Source: an uncultured bacterium (GTDB lineage: Bacteria; Bacteroidota; Ignavibacteria; Kapaibacteriales; UBA2268). From it: a stretch of DNA of 27,613 bases. Where the stretch lies: the NCBI GenBank assembly GCA_937875295.1, contig CALLXS010000048.1, forward strand, positions 1 through 27,613, read 5' to 3'. A model generated the notes under the pieces. That model was not told the DNA's origin. It did no database searches and saw only the letters and a program-made list of their open reading frames with translations. Positions 18,308 to 26,315 of the stretch are shown piece by piece; within the stretch, counting starts at the first letter, position 1; the number at the start of each line of letters is the position of its first letter. Both the position numbers and the translations under genes were made by a program.

Positions 18308-20548
18308 CTATTTTTTAAATTTCGTATTCATAATATAAGGAATAGCATTTTCATATTCTTCACTTAATTTTTCTACAGTAGTATTTATATAATTATTTAT
18401 GATAAAAGAATTATTAATAACTTTTCCTAATTTATAAAGTCCTGTTTTAAATTCAAAGCATTTTTCTTTTAATTTGTCAAAATTATTAGGATTGATACTA
18501 ACAATTATTCGTGATTGAGATTCGCCAAATAATTGTCCGACCGATAGCTCTTCTATATCAATTTCACAACCTAATTTACCGGAATAAATTGCTGATTCAG
18601 CTAAAGCTATTGCAATACCACCCTCAGAAGTATCGTGAGCAGAATTAATTATTTTTTCGTTAATTAGCGAAAGTGTTAATTTTTGCAAGTTAATTTCATC
18701 TTCTAATATTAAAGTTGGTGGTAATCCCACTAATTTCCCTAATTTTTGTTTTAAATATTCAGAACCACCTAACTCTTTTCTATTATTACCGATTAAGTAA
18801 ATTTCATCGCCCTCATTTTTGAAATCAGCACTCATCACGTTGTCTATATTATCAATAATACCGAGCATGCCAATAGTTGGTGTAGGGTAAATTGCAAATT
18901 CTTTTGATTCATTATGGAAACTTACATTTCCACCTGTAACTGGAGTATTTAAAGCACGGCAAGCGTCACCAATTCCTCTCATAGCTTCTCTAAAAGTCCA
19001 ATAAACCTCTGGATCATATGGATTTCCAAAATTTAAGCAATCTGTAATTGCTACAGGCTCAGCACCAGTACATACTACGTTTCTTGCAGATTCGCATACT
19101 GAAGAGAGTCCTCCAATATATGGATCTAAATAACAATATCTTGAATTGCAATCTGTAGTAATCGCAATACCTCTTCCTGGTAATTCTTTTAATCTAATTA
19201 CTCCTGCATCTCCTTTAATTGAAATTGTATTTGTGCGTACTTGTGAATCATATTGTTTATAAATCCATCTTTTTGACGCGATTGTAGGGGATTTTAATAT
19301 TGACCAGAAATCTTCCGGTTGAGCAATATCTAAATTATGATTATTTACATCATATTTTCTTGTTTCGATTAAATATTTTGGTTCTTTATAATCAGGATCA
19401 TTTTGAGGAGCTCCACCACCTAAGACTAAACTATCGGCTACAAGATTAACAACTAATTTCCCATTTCGGTGCATAATTAATTTACCACCCTCAATTACTT
19501 CTCCAATTTGAACCATTGGAACATCCCACTTTTTGCAAATTGACATTGCAATATCAACTTTATCTTTATCAATGATAAACAGCATTCTTTCCTGAGATTC
19601 AGATAATAATATTTCATAAGCACTCATGCCTTCTTCTCGTAGGGGTACTTTATCTAAATCTATTTTCATTCCGACATCAGTTTTAGCGCTCATTTCAGAT
19701 GTAGAGCAACTAATACCTGCTGCACCCATATCTTGCACTCCAACTACACTTCCACTTCTAATTAGTTCGAGAGTAACCTCCAGAAGCATTTTTTCGGCAA
19801 ATGGATCGCCTACTTGAACAGTTGGTCTCATATCTTCAGTTTGCTCATCAAATTCTCTTGATGCAAGCAAAGAAGCTCCATGAATTCCATCTCGTCCAGT
19901 ACTTGAGCCAACTATCATCACAGGGTTTCCTGGTCCTTTTGCTGCTGCAGAAGCAGTTTGATTAGTTTTCACAATTCCAACTGCCATTGCATTAACTAGT
20001 GGATTATCAAAATAACAATCATCAAAGTATATTTCACCTGCTACAGTAGGGACTCCAAATGAATTACCATAGTGGCTAATACCATTTACTACACCTCTTA
20101 GTAGGAATTTTGTTCTTTCGTTATCTAATTCACCGAAACGAAGTGAATTAAGTGCTGCAATTGGACGAGCTCCCATTGAGAAAATATCTCTTAAAATTCC
20201 GCCCACACCTGTAGCTGCACCTTCAAAAGGCTCAATAGCAGAAGGGTGATTATGGCTTTCTATTTTGAAGCAAATTGCATATCCATCTCCGATATCGACT
20301 AAACCAGCATTTTCCTCACCAGCATCGACTAATAATCTACCACCGGAGCGGGGAAGAGTCTTGATTTGTTTAATTGAATTTTTATATGAGCAATGTTCGC
20401 TCCATAGTACACCATACATTCCTAATTCGGTATATGTAGGAGTACGACCTAATATTTCTAAAATATTTTGATATTCTTTTTTTGTTAGACCAACTTCTAA
20501 TGCAGTTTCTTCAGTTACATTAATTTCGGAATATAATTTTTCGTCCAT
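18308..20548 (-). CDS. purL: Phosphoribosylformylglycinamidine synthase, small-type PurL subunit
   Basis: 746 residues, the length of the short PurL that works with separate PurS and PurQ in step four of purine synthesis (FGAR to FGAM, using ATP and glutamine-derived ammonia). Diagnostic motifs are SEHCSYK (50-56, with the catalytic His), KIESHNHPSAIEPFEGAATGVGG (about 95-117), VGSSTGRDGIHGA, DMGAAGISC and, in the second half, TDCNSRYCYLDPYIGG, ITDCLNFGNP and GNVSFHNE. Both AIRS-like halves are complete. PurS and PurQ are not in the window. It is first in the minus-strand operon with the small membrane protein and ptsI. The short form contrasts with the single-chain PurL of about 1,200 residues usual in Bacteroidia and helps place the organism. 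Confidence 0.96.
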   Translation of the reverse strand: MDEKLYSEINVTEETALEVGLTKKEYQNILEILGRTPTYTELGMYGVLWSEHCSYKNSIKQIKTLPRSGGRLLVDAGEENAGLVDIGDGYAICFKIESHNHPSAIEPFEGAATGVGGILRDIFSMGARPIAALNSLRFGELDNERTKFLLRGVVNGISHYGNSFGVPTVAGEIYFDDCYFDNPLVNAMAVGIVKTNQTASAAAKGPGNPVMIVGSSTGRDGIHGASLLASREFDEQTEDMRPTVQVGDPFAEKMLLEVTLELIRSGSVVGVQDMGAAGISCSTSEMSAKTDVGMKIDLDKVPLREEGMSAYEILLSESQERMLFIIDKDKVDIAMSICKKWDVPMVQIGEVIEGGKLIMHRNGKLVVNLVADSLVLGGGAPQNDPDYKEPKYLIETRKYDVNNHNLDIAQPEDFWSILKSPTIASKRWIYKQYDSQVRTNTISIKGDAGVIRLKELPGRGIAITTDCNSRYCYLDPYIGGLSSVCESARNVVCTGAEPVAITDCLNFGNPYDPEVYWTFREAMRGIGDACRALNTPVTGGNVSFHNESKEFAIYPTPTIGMLGIIDNIDNVMSADFKNEGDEIYLIGNNRKELGGSEYLKQKLGKLVGLPPTLILEDEINLQKLTLSLINEKIINSAHDTSEGGIAIALAESAIYSGKLGCEIDIEELSVGQLFGESQSRIIVSINPNNFDKLKEKCFEFKTGLYKLGKVINNSFIINNYINTTVEKLSEEYENAIPYIMNTKFKK

Positions 20549-20592
20549 TTTTTTATTTCAATAATGATAAAGATCAATAAATTAATAAGCAA

Positions 20593-20600
20593 CAAAAATA
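20593..20600 (-). promoter_or_regulatory. Possible -7 element for the purL operon
   Basis: On the minus strand the bases read TATTTTTG, an exact TAnnTTTG, 44 bases ahead of the purL start. No matching -33 element is seen at 19-23 bases, so the call is weak. The rest of 20549-20801 holds the tRNA-Glu promoter and otherwise AT-rich sequence with no gene. Confidence 0.25.
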
Positions 20601-20713
20601 ATAAAAATTTACGAGCTTATGAAGATATATTTTACTTTATTATTAAATAATAGTCTTTTTATATTAAAAGAGATTTGTTTTTTATGATAAAGGTGATAAT
20701 TGAAAAATTTTTA

Positions 20714-20743
20714 TTGAAAAAAGAATATTTTTTCTTAATTTTG
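20714..20743 (+). promoter_or_regulatory. Bacteroidota-type promoter for tRNA-Glu
   Basis: TTG at 20714-20716, 19 bases, then TAATTTTG at 20736-20743, which fits TAnnTTTG. Transcription would begin near 20750, about 50 bases before the mature tRNA end, a plausible processed leader. Confidence 0.5.
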
Positions 20744-20801
20744 AAATCTTTATTAGTTAGGGAAATGTAATATTATTCATTTCTCCGATGTATAAGTTGA
20801 T

Positions 20802-20873
20802 GGCGCGTTCGTCTAGAGGCTAGGACAGGGCTCTCTCAAGGCTCAAACACGGGTTCAATTCCCGTACGCGCTA
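20802..20873 (+). tRNA. tRNA-Glu (anticodon CTC)
   Basis: A complete cloverleaf can be drawn. Acceptor 5' strand GGCGCGT (20802-20808) pairs with ACGCGCT (20866-20872), with one G-U at the first pair. D-stem GTCT/GGAC encloses AGAGGCTA. Anticodon stem GGGCT/GGCTC (two G-U pairs) holds loop CTCTCAA, giving anticodon CTC at 20835-20837 with the normal T before it. T-stem ACGGG/CCCGT holds TTCAATT. The discriminator base is A and CCA is not encoded. CTC reads GAG (glutamate). The following gene's stop is only 8 bases downstream on the other strand. Confidence 0.92.
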
Positions 20874-20880
20874 CAAAATA

Positions 20881-21537
20881 TTAAATATGTATTAAAAAAT
20901 CATTGAGTTGCTCTACATTTTCTAAAATGTAGTCTGTAGAATACTTTTCAAATTCTGTCCTACTCCCATATCCATAAAGAACTGAAATACATTTAATATT
21001 ATTAGAATGAGCTCCAATAATATCAAAATATCTATCACCTATCATAATTGTTTCTTCCAGCGAAGATGGATTTAATTGACTTAAAACCTCTGCTATAATT
21101 TCACTTTTATCACTCATTGTGTTATCTAAGTTACTTCCCACGATGACTTTAAAATATTTATCAATAGAAAAGTGTGATAAAATTTGCTTTGTGAAGTGAG
21201 TGGGTTTAGAAGTAGCTATTGCAAGAGTTTTATTTGAAATATATAATTTATGCAACAGTTCTGTGATTCCATTATATAATTTATTTTCAAATTTTCCTTT
21301 TTCTTCGTAATATTCGCGATAATATTTTACTATTAGATTAGCATCATCATTGCTTAAATTAAATCTCTTTTGATATGAAATGTGAAGAGGAGGACCAATA
21401 AAAGACGAAAATTCATTTATATCATATTCAGTAATTCCAAATTTTTTGCATGAATATATAATTGAATTTACTAGACCAACCTTTGGGTCAGAAATAGTAC
21501 CATCTAAGTCGAAAATAATTGTTTTGTAATTAATCAT
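20881..21537 (-). CDS. HAD-family hydrolase, phosphoglycolate phosphatase-like
   Basis: 218 residues with the complete HAD core: motif I IIFDLDGTISD (Asp10 nucleophile, Asp12 acid/base), motif II AIATSKPT, the lysine-containing segment, and motif III MIGDRYFDIIGAHSN. Between motifs I and II lies a helical cap domain of the Gph/PGMB-type subfamily. Members hydrolyse phosphoglycolate, pyrophosphate or nucleoside/sugar phosphates; the substrate here cannot be read from the sequence. It starts 20 bases after the ostA-like gene and is probably co-transcribed with it. Its stop lies 8 bases from the 3' end of tRNA-Glu on the opposite strand, so the two transcripts converge with essentially no terminator space between them. 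Confidence 0.82.
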   Translation of the reverse strand: MINYKTIIFDLDGTISDPKVGLVNSIIYSCKKFGITEYDINEFSSFIGPPLHISYQKRFNLSNDDANLIVKYYREYYEEKGKFENKLYNGITELLHKLYISNKTLAIATSKPTHFTKQILSHFSIDKYFKVIVGSNLDNTMSDKSEIIAEVLSQLNPSSLEETIMIGDRYFDIIGAHSNNIKCISVLYGYGSRTEFEKYSTDYILENVEQLNDFLIHI

Positions 21538-21557
21538 TTAAAAAAATAAAAATGTAT

Positions 21558-22994
21558 TTAATTTATTTGTAGTAGCGATTTTTTTTGTGGTTTATTATCT
21601 TTTCTTCTAAAATCAGGAAGATAATATTTTTTAATATCAACAATTAATATATTTTCGGGAATTGCTTCTCCAACTATCCCTCCCAGACCAATGAACTGAC
21701 TAGCTTCTCCATCTATAAATTTTACTTTAATAGTATCAGCAGATGTTTGAGTAGCACCATCATCAGTCCCATCATCATTTGACATAAATAAAAGTGATTT
21801 TGCATCTCCAAAAGAATTCACAAAGTCAATTGTATCGTTTTTAAATAAAATTGAAATTGTATGCCCCATTAATTGATTGATTTTTTCAGAATTAATTGTA
21901 TCATTCTTAATTGTAGCAAAGGCAGCACCTTGAGCAATTATTTTATCTACTTTATTATTTTTCTTTATATAAATTGAAATAGTATCAGCTATGAGTTGAG
22001 TAGAATCGTACCATACTACTGGAGAACCGTATAAATAAATCAATCCGTCTTCATTATAATAAATAATTGTATCAGCTAAAGCCTGCAAATTGTTTTTATA
22101 GACTTGAGTATTACCTGAAAAAATATAACGGTCATCATTATTTATGCGGATGGACTCCATTTTATTTGAAGAAATGCTCATTGTATCAAAAACGTGTAAA
22201 TTTGATTTTGCTATTTTGCTTGAATCATTTTCAATTTCAACGATTGTAGTATCTATTGTATTTATAGTTGTATCTATTTTAAATAATATTGGATTCTCAG
22301 TAGCATAAGTATATCTCATTTGAGCATTATATTCAATAGTATCTGTAGTAAGATATGTGCTATTATATTTACCAATAATTATTACATTTCCTATGGCTTT
22401 TGAATCTCGCGTTTGTCTATGATGTTCTAAATAATCACCATAAATAATCGAAGAATCATCTTCTACTTTTGCATTTCCGTATGCTTTACTAAAAAGAGTT
22501 CTTCTGTTATATTCGATTGAATCAGATTTAATTTTTACTGTATCATCAATTACTGATACATTTCCATAAAAATTTGCAATTGCTGTATTAGTATTATAGT
22601 AACCTTGGTCAGCTACTAATTTCATATTTTTATCAGTTATTATTATACTTCTTGTGGATTGAGCAATTCTAGTGGAACCATTATAAAAGACTTTAGGGGA
22701 AGTGAGTTTTAAGTCATTTTGAGTGATTACTACATTTCCAGTTAAATCTATAGTATTTGCAGAAATATTTTGAACTGCTTTTTGGCATTTAACATATAGA
22801 TCGCCTTGCTTAAATGCAACATTACCTTCATAATAGCGATAAATACCTTTATTTTGTTCAGTAGTTCCAATTAAACTATCTGCATTTTGTAATTCAATTG
22901 GAGCTCCATTCCCTGAAAAATTTAAATCAGACTGAGAAAAGGCAATTAAAGCTGAAACCGTTAAAATTGAATATATTAATATTATTTTTTTCAT
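21558..22994 (-). CDS. OstA/LptA-like organic solvent tolerance protein
   Basis: 478 residues, beginning with a signal peptide (MKKIILIYSILTVSALIAFS, then Q). The body is a long series of OstA-type beta-strand repeats: YEGNVAFKQGDLYVKCQKA, LTGNVVITQNDLKLTSPKVFY, YGNVSVIDDTVKIKSDSIEYN and more. This is the beta-jellyroll pattern of LptA and of the LptD N-terminal domain, which carry lipopolysaccharide through the periplasm. It is longer than E. coli LptA (about 185 residues) and lacks an LptD barrel, matching the OstA-like proteins of Bacteroidota. It has a good promoter 22-56 bases upstream on its own strand and is followed by the HAD phosphatase gene. The transport role is inferred from the family. 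Confidence 0.8.
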   Translation of the reverse strand: MKKIILIYSILTVSALIAFSQSDLNFSGNGAPIELQNADSLIGTTEQNKGIYRYYEGNVAFKQGDLYVKCQKAVQNISANTIDLTGNVVITQNDLKLTSPKVFYNGSTRIAQSTRSIIITDKNMKLVADQGYYNTNTAIANFYGNVSVIDDTVKIKSDSIEYNRRTLFSKAYGNAKVEDDSSIIYGDYLEHHRQTRDSKAIGNVIIIGKYNSTYLTTDTIEYNAQMRYTYATENPILFKIDTTINTIDTTIVEIENDSSKIAKSNLHVFDTMSISSNKMESIRINNDDRYIFSGNTQVYKNNLQALADTIIYYNEDGLIYLYGSPVVWYDSTQLIADTISIYIKKNNKVDKIIAQGAAFATIKNDTINSEKINQLMGHTISILFKNDTIDFVNSFGDAKSLLFMSNDDGTDDGATQTSADTIKVKFIDGEASQFIGLGGIVGEAIPENILIVDIKKYYLPDFRRKDNKPQKKSLLQIN

Positions 22995-23016
22995 AATGAT
23001 ATAATTAAAATGAATT

Positions 23017-23050
23017 CAAAAATAATAAAATTTGATATGTATTTATCAAA
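23017..23050 (-). promoter_or_regulatory. Bacteroidota-type promoter for the ostA-like gene
   Basis: On the minus strand: TTTG (complement of 23047-23050), 22 bases, then TATTTTTG (complement of 23017-23024). The -7 element lies 22 bases before the start codon. It overlaps the oppositely directed tRNA-Ser promoter. Confidence 0.5.
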
Positions 23051-23065
23051 AAAAACTTATATTTG
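23031..23065 (+). promoter_or_regulatory. Bacteroidota-type promoter for a tRNA-Ser gene
   Basis: TTTG at 23031-23034, 23 bases, then TATATTTG at 23058-23065, an exact TAnnTTTG. It ends 13 bases before the tRNA-Ser 5' end, so transcription would start at or just before the mature 5' end. The intact promoter argues that the tRNA was once a working gene at this place. Confidence 0.5.
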
Positions 23066-23078
23066 TGAATTCTTACTT

Positions 23079-23104
23079 GGACAGGTGCAGGAGTGGTTGA
23101 ACTA
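23079..23104 (+). pseudogene. 5' fragment of a tRNA-Ser gene, truncated after the D-arm
   Basis: The sequence begins GGACAGGTGCAGGAGTGG and continues TTGAACT, which matches, as I remember it, the acceptor strand plus D-arm of FCB-group tRNA-Ser genes. After about base 26 the match ends. There is no proper anticodon stem, no long variable arm, no GGTTCGAATCC T-arm and no acceptor 3' strand complementary to GGACAGG in the following 100 bases. A weak pairing TTATGC/GCAAAA around a GGA is visible but has a mismatch and an 8-base loop. The fragment lies exactly where the low-G+C chromosome gives way to the type I restriction locus. It could be an integration or rearrangement scar, or an assembly join. 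Confidence 0.6.
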
Positions 23105-23193
23105 TTATGCCATATGGAGCAAAAAGTTGCATCTCAAAATTATATCATCCCGACACCGATAATCAGAGAATTACAAATGGTAGTAAGTCCTTT

Positions 23194-26100
23194 TTATTCT
23201 GAATTTGGACTTGTAATAGTGTAGAATCGATTGAAAAATTCATGAAATCTTTCAATAACAGTTTCTTTCTTTTTTGTGCGTTCGCCATTCGGCGTGAAAC
23301 GTGATATCGCAGGCAGAACATGTGTAATGGCTGTGCCTGTTTCCTGAATATATCCACTCTTAAATGCATCTTCAATAAATTTTATCGCTTCTTCACTATT
23401 CAGATTTTCATCTTCAATGATTTTTTTAAATTCTTCGTCTTTTTTCTTTGAAACATAGGTATGCCATTCTTCATCAATATCGGCATCGGGCGTGAGAGAT
23501 GTGATGAAGTTTTCGATTAAATCTTTTTTGCTTCTTAATTCAACACTTGAATTTACTGCCTTACCGATAGTTACAATTATTTCAGCATCTAATGAATTTC
23601 CATCATGATACTTGCGAATTAAATCTAAAATATAATCAATATTTATTTCAACCTGCTTAATTAATTCCATTTCAAAGACAATATCATCATTTATATTTTC
23701 ACTGTCTCCCTGGCTTTTTTTACTGAACTCCTGATACAAATCTATGTACATACTGTGATAATCTTGCACATCTCTTTCTGATAAAATTTCCCGTCCAGCG
23801 AATTCATCAAATGAGCTTAGAATATTTCTATATTTCAGTATGGAGCCGTATAGTTTGATGAATTCTTTTTGCAAATATTCGCCATTAATCTCCTTAGCAA
23901 CCGGAAATTTTTCTATCAAATCTTCTACTAATTCTTTATAACCGGGTACTTTATTTTGGTCACCATTTTCTGAATTTGTTTCTATGTAGCCGTTATAATA
24001 ATCGTCAAAAGGCTTTAACAAAACAATACCACAAGCTTGTTTGTCGCCAAAAAGTGCAATGCTCTTATTGGTAGCATCTTCCAGATTGCGAAAGCAAACG
24101 ATGTTACCATATGTTTTTATTGAATTAAGTATGCGATTAGTGCGAGAATATGCTTGTAACAGCCCATGAAGTCGCAAATTCTTATCTACCCAAAGAGTGT
24201 TGAGTGTAGTAGCATCAAATCCGGTGAGAAACATATTGACTACTATAAGCAGGTCAAGTTCGCGGTCTTTTACTTTTTGAGATACATCTTTGTAATAGTT
24301 TTGGAATTTATCGCTTGATGTGCTGAAGTTAGTATCGTATAGTTTATTGTAATCCTCAATTGCACTCTCCAAAAAATCTCTAGAACTCTTATCTAATTCT
24401 TTTGTATTTTCCACAAATTCTTCATCCAAAATACCATCTACTTCTTCGTTAGGTGTATAGCTGAAAATGACCGCTACTTTAAGTTGTTTATCGCTTGGCA
24501 GGGGAGCTAACTGTTTTTTAAACTCAAGGTAGTATAATTTAGCTGCTTCGATTTTTGATACTGCAAAAATCGAATTAAAACCTGCTACTCGTTTATCTTT
24601 TAATTTGTATGTACTATTTCTTTTTGTTTTCTGGTCGAAATGTTCTAAAATATAGCTTACAATTTTCTCAATTCTTTTTTTTGATAAAAGTGCTTTTTCG
24701 CGGTTTATATCATATACTTGGCTGTCCTGAATGTCTTCTTTTTCTTTCATTGTGCTTACATAATCAACCCTAAAAGGTAAGACATTTTTATCATTAATAG
24801 CATCTACAATGGTGTAAGTGTGTAATTTTTTACCAAAGGCTTGTTCCGTTGTTCTTAAATCAACTAGTCTTCTCGAGCTTGAATTGACTGCAAAAATTGG
24901 TGTACCGGTAAAACCAAAGAGATAGTATTTCTTGAATGTTTTGCGGATGGCATTGTTCATATCTCCGAACTGCGAACGGTGGCATTCGTCAAAAATTAAA
25001 ACTATCGGTTTTTCATAAATATCGTGATTTTTATAATTTTCAACTAGTTTAGCAAGTTTCTGAATGGTGGTAATGATGATTTTTGCCTGTGGGTCTTCCA
25101 ACTGTTTTTTCAGTTTTGTCGTACTTGAATTGCTATTAGCCGCTCCTTTCTCAAATTTATCATATTCCTTCATGGTTTGATAGTCCAAGTCTTTGCGGTC
25201 TACTACAAATAAAACCTTATCAATATAAGATAGTTTGCTGGCAATCTGAGCCGTTTTGAATGAAGTTAATGTTTTGCCACTTCCTGTAGTATGCCAGATA
25301 TAGCCACCAGCCTCAGTAGTGCCGTATTTTTTATTATAGTTTGCTACTTTTATTCTTCCTAAAATCTGTTCAGTAGCTACAATTTGATATGGACGCATTG
25401 CCAAAAGCATTTTATCTTGAGTAAATACGCAGTATTTTGTAAGAATATTCAAAATAGAATGTTTTGCAAAAAAAGTATGTGTAAAGTCTATTAGGTCGGT
25501 AATTGGTTTATTGTTGGCATCTGCCCACCAGGATGTAAATTCGTAGCTGTTACTGCTTCGTTTTTCTTTGCTTGGTTTGTTTTTTTCTGCTTCTATAATG
25601 TGTTTGTTACGCGTGGTATTGCTGTAATACTTAGTGTGAGTACCGTTAGAAATAACAAATAATTGCACATATTCATACAAGCCACTGTCAGCCCAAAAGC
25701 TGTCGCGTTGGTAACGGTTGATTTGATTAAAGGCTTCTTTTAATTCTACTCCGCGCCGTTTGAGTTCGATTTGTACAAGAGGTAAGCCATTGACTAAGAT
25801 GGTAACATCGAAGCGAGTTGACCTTTTTTCTGTTGCAGTTTCATACTGATTAATTACTTGCAAATGGTTGTTGTGGATGTTTTCTTTGTCGAGCAAATAA
25901 ATATTTTTGGTCGTGCCGTCCTTTTTTTTGAAAGGTTGAATATGGCTCTCCTGTATGATTGACGTTTTATCTTCAATGCCGTAGTTTTGGTTGGCAATGG
26001 TTGATTTGAAGAAATCATTCCACTCGTCATCTGTAAACTCATAATCATTTAGCCGTCCTAACTGCTTGCGTAAATTATCCGTCAGTTGTTTTTCCGATGT

Positions 26101-26253
26101 GATAGGCAAGTATTCATACGCCTGCCTGCTAAGTTGCTCAATTAACGACTTTTCGAGGTCGGCTTCTGATTGATATGCTGTTTCATTACGTTCAAGGGGT
26201 TGATAATCCGCTACTACGGTACTATCGGGATTTTCGGCTACGATGTTATACAT
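23194..26253 (-). CDS. hsdR: Type I restriction endonuclease subunit R
   Basis: 1,019 residues, the motor and nuclease subunit of a type I restriction-modification complex; it translocates DNA with ATP and cuts unmodified DNA. The N-terminal PD-(D/E)xK nuclease is visible as RFDVTILVNG (Asp149) followed by QIELK (Glu163, Lys165). The superfamily 2 helicase core has Walker A TTGSGKT (322-328), DECH (422-425) and FTGTP (448-452). A later segment, DLLIVVNMFLTGFDATTLNTLWVDK, followed by LLQAYSRTNR, is helicase motif V/VI. The length matches the EcoR124 (type IC) branch. The gene starts 62 bases after hsdS; I see no strong ribosome-binding site. Codon and base composition are in places clearly more G+C-rich than the genes to the left. 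All catalytic motifs are intact, so it should be functional. Confidence 0.96.
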   Translation of the reverse strand: MYNIVAENPDSTVVADYQPLERNETAYQSEADLEKSLIEQLSRQAYEYLPITSEKQLTDNLRKQLGRLNDYEFTDDEWNDFFKSTIANQNYGIEDKTSIIQESHIQPFKKKDGTTKNIYLLDKENIHNNHLQVINQYETATEKRSTRFDVTILVNGLPLVQIELKRRGVELKEAFNQINRYQRDSFWADSGLYEYVQLFVISNGTHTKYYSNTTRNKHIIEAEKNKPSKEKRSSNSYEFTSWWADANNKPITDLIDFTHTFFAKHSILNILTKYCVFTQDKMLLAMRPYQIVATEQILGRIKVANYNKKYGTTEAGGYIWHTTGSGKTLTSFKTAQIASKLSYIDKVLFVVDRKDLDYQTMKEYDKFEKGAANSNSSTTKLKKQLEDPQAKIIITTIQKLAKLVENYKNHDIYEKPIVLIFDECHRSQFGDMNNAIRKTFKKYYLFGFTGTPIFAVNSSSRRLVDLRTTEQAFGKKLHTYTIVDAINDKNVLPFRVDYVSTMKEKEDIQDSQVYDINREKALLSKKRIEKIVSYILEHFDQKTKRNSTYKLKDKRVAGFNSIFAVSKIEAAKLYYLEFKKQLAPLPSDKQLKVAVIFSYTPNEEVDGILDEEFVENTKELDKSSRDFLESAIEDYNKLYDTNFSTSSDKFQNYYKDVSQKVKDRELDLLIVVNMFLTGFDATTLNTLWVDKNLRLHGLLQAYSRTNRILNSIKTYGNIVCFRNLEDATNKSIALFGDKQACGIVLLKPFDDYYNGYIETNSENGDQNKVPGYKELVEDLIEKFPVAKEINGEYLQKEFIKLYGSILKYRNILSSFDEFAGREILSERDVQDYHSMYIDLYQEFSKKSQGDSENINDDIVFEMELIKQVEINIDYILDLIRKYHDGNSLDAEIIVTIGKAVNSSVELRSKKDLIENFITSLTPDADIDEEWHTYVSKKKDEEFKKIIEDENLNSEEAIKFIEDAFKSGYIQETGTAITHVLPAISRFTPNGERTKKKETVIERFHEFFNRFYTITSPNSE

Positions 26254-26315
26254 AATACTATATAAAATGTGATTTATGTTATTAATATAATTAACTCTGA
26301 TTATTCAGTCGGTTT

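Noticed and set aside
20655..20734. Small AT hairpins (CTTTT/AAAAG at 20655-20670; GAAAAA/TTTTTC at 20716-20734) as terminators
   Set aside because: Stems of five to six A/T-rich pairs are expected by chance in such sequence, and one overlaps the tRNA-Glu promoter spacer.
23114..23224. Short plus-strand reading frame (about 36 codons from the ATG at 23114, ending TAG at 23222-23224) running into the end of hsdR
   Set aside because: It starts at the tRNA fragment border, overlaps hsdR on the opposite strand and shows no recognisable family; most likely chance.
23163..23375. 70-codon minus-strand frame inside hsdR
   Set aside because: It is a shifted frame within the well-supported hsdR gene, with no family resemblance. 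hsdR itself reads through without a frameshift, so this is a shadow.
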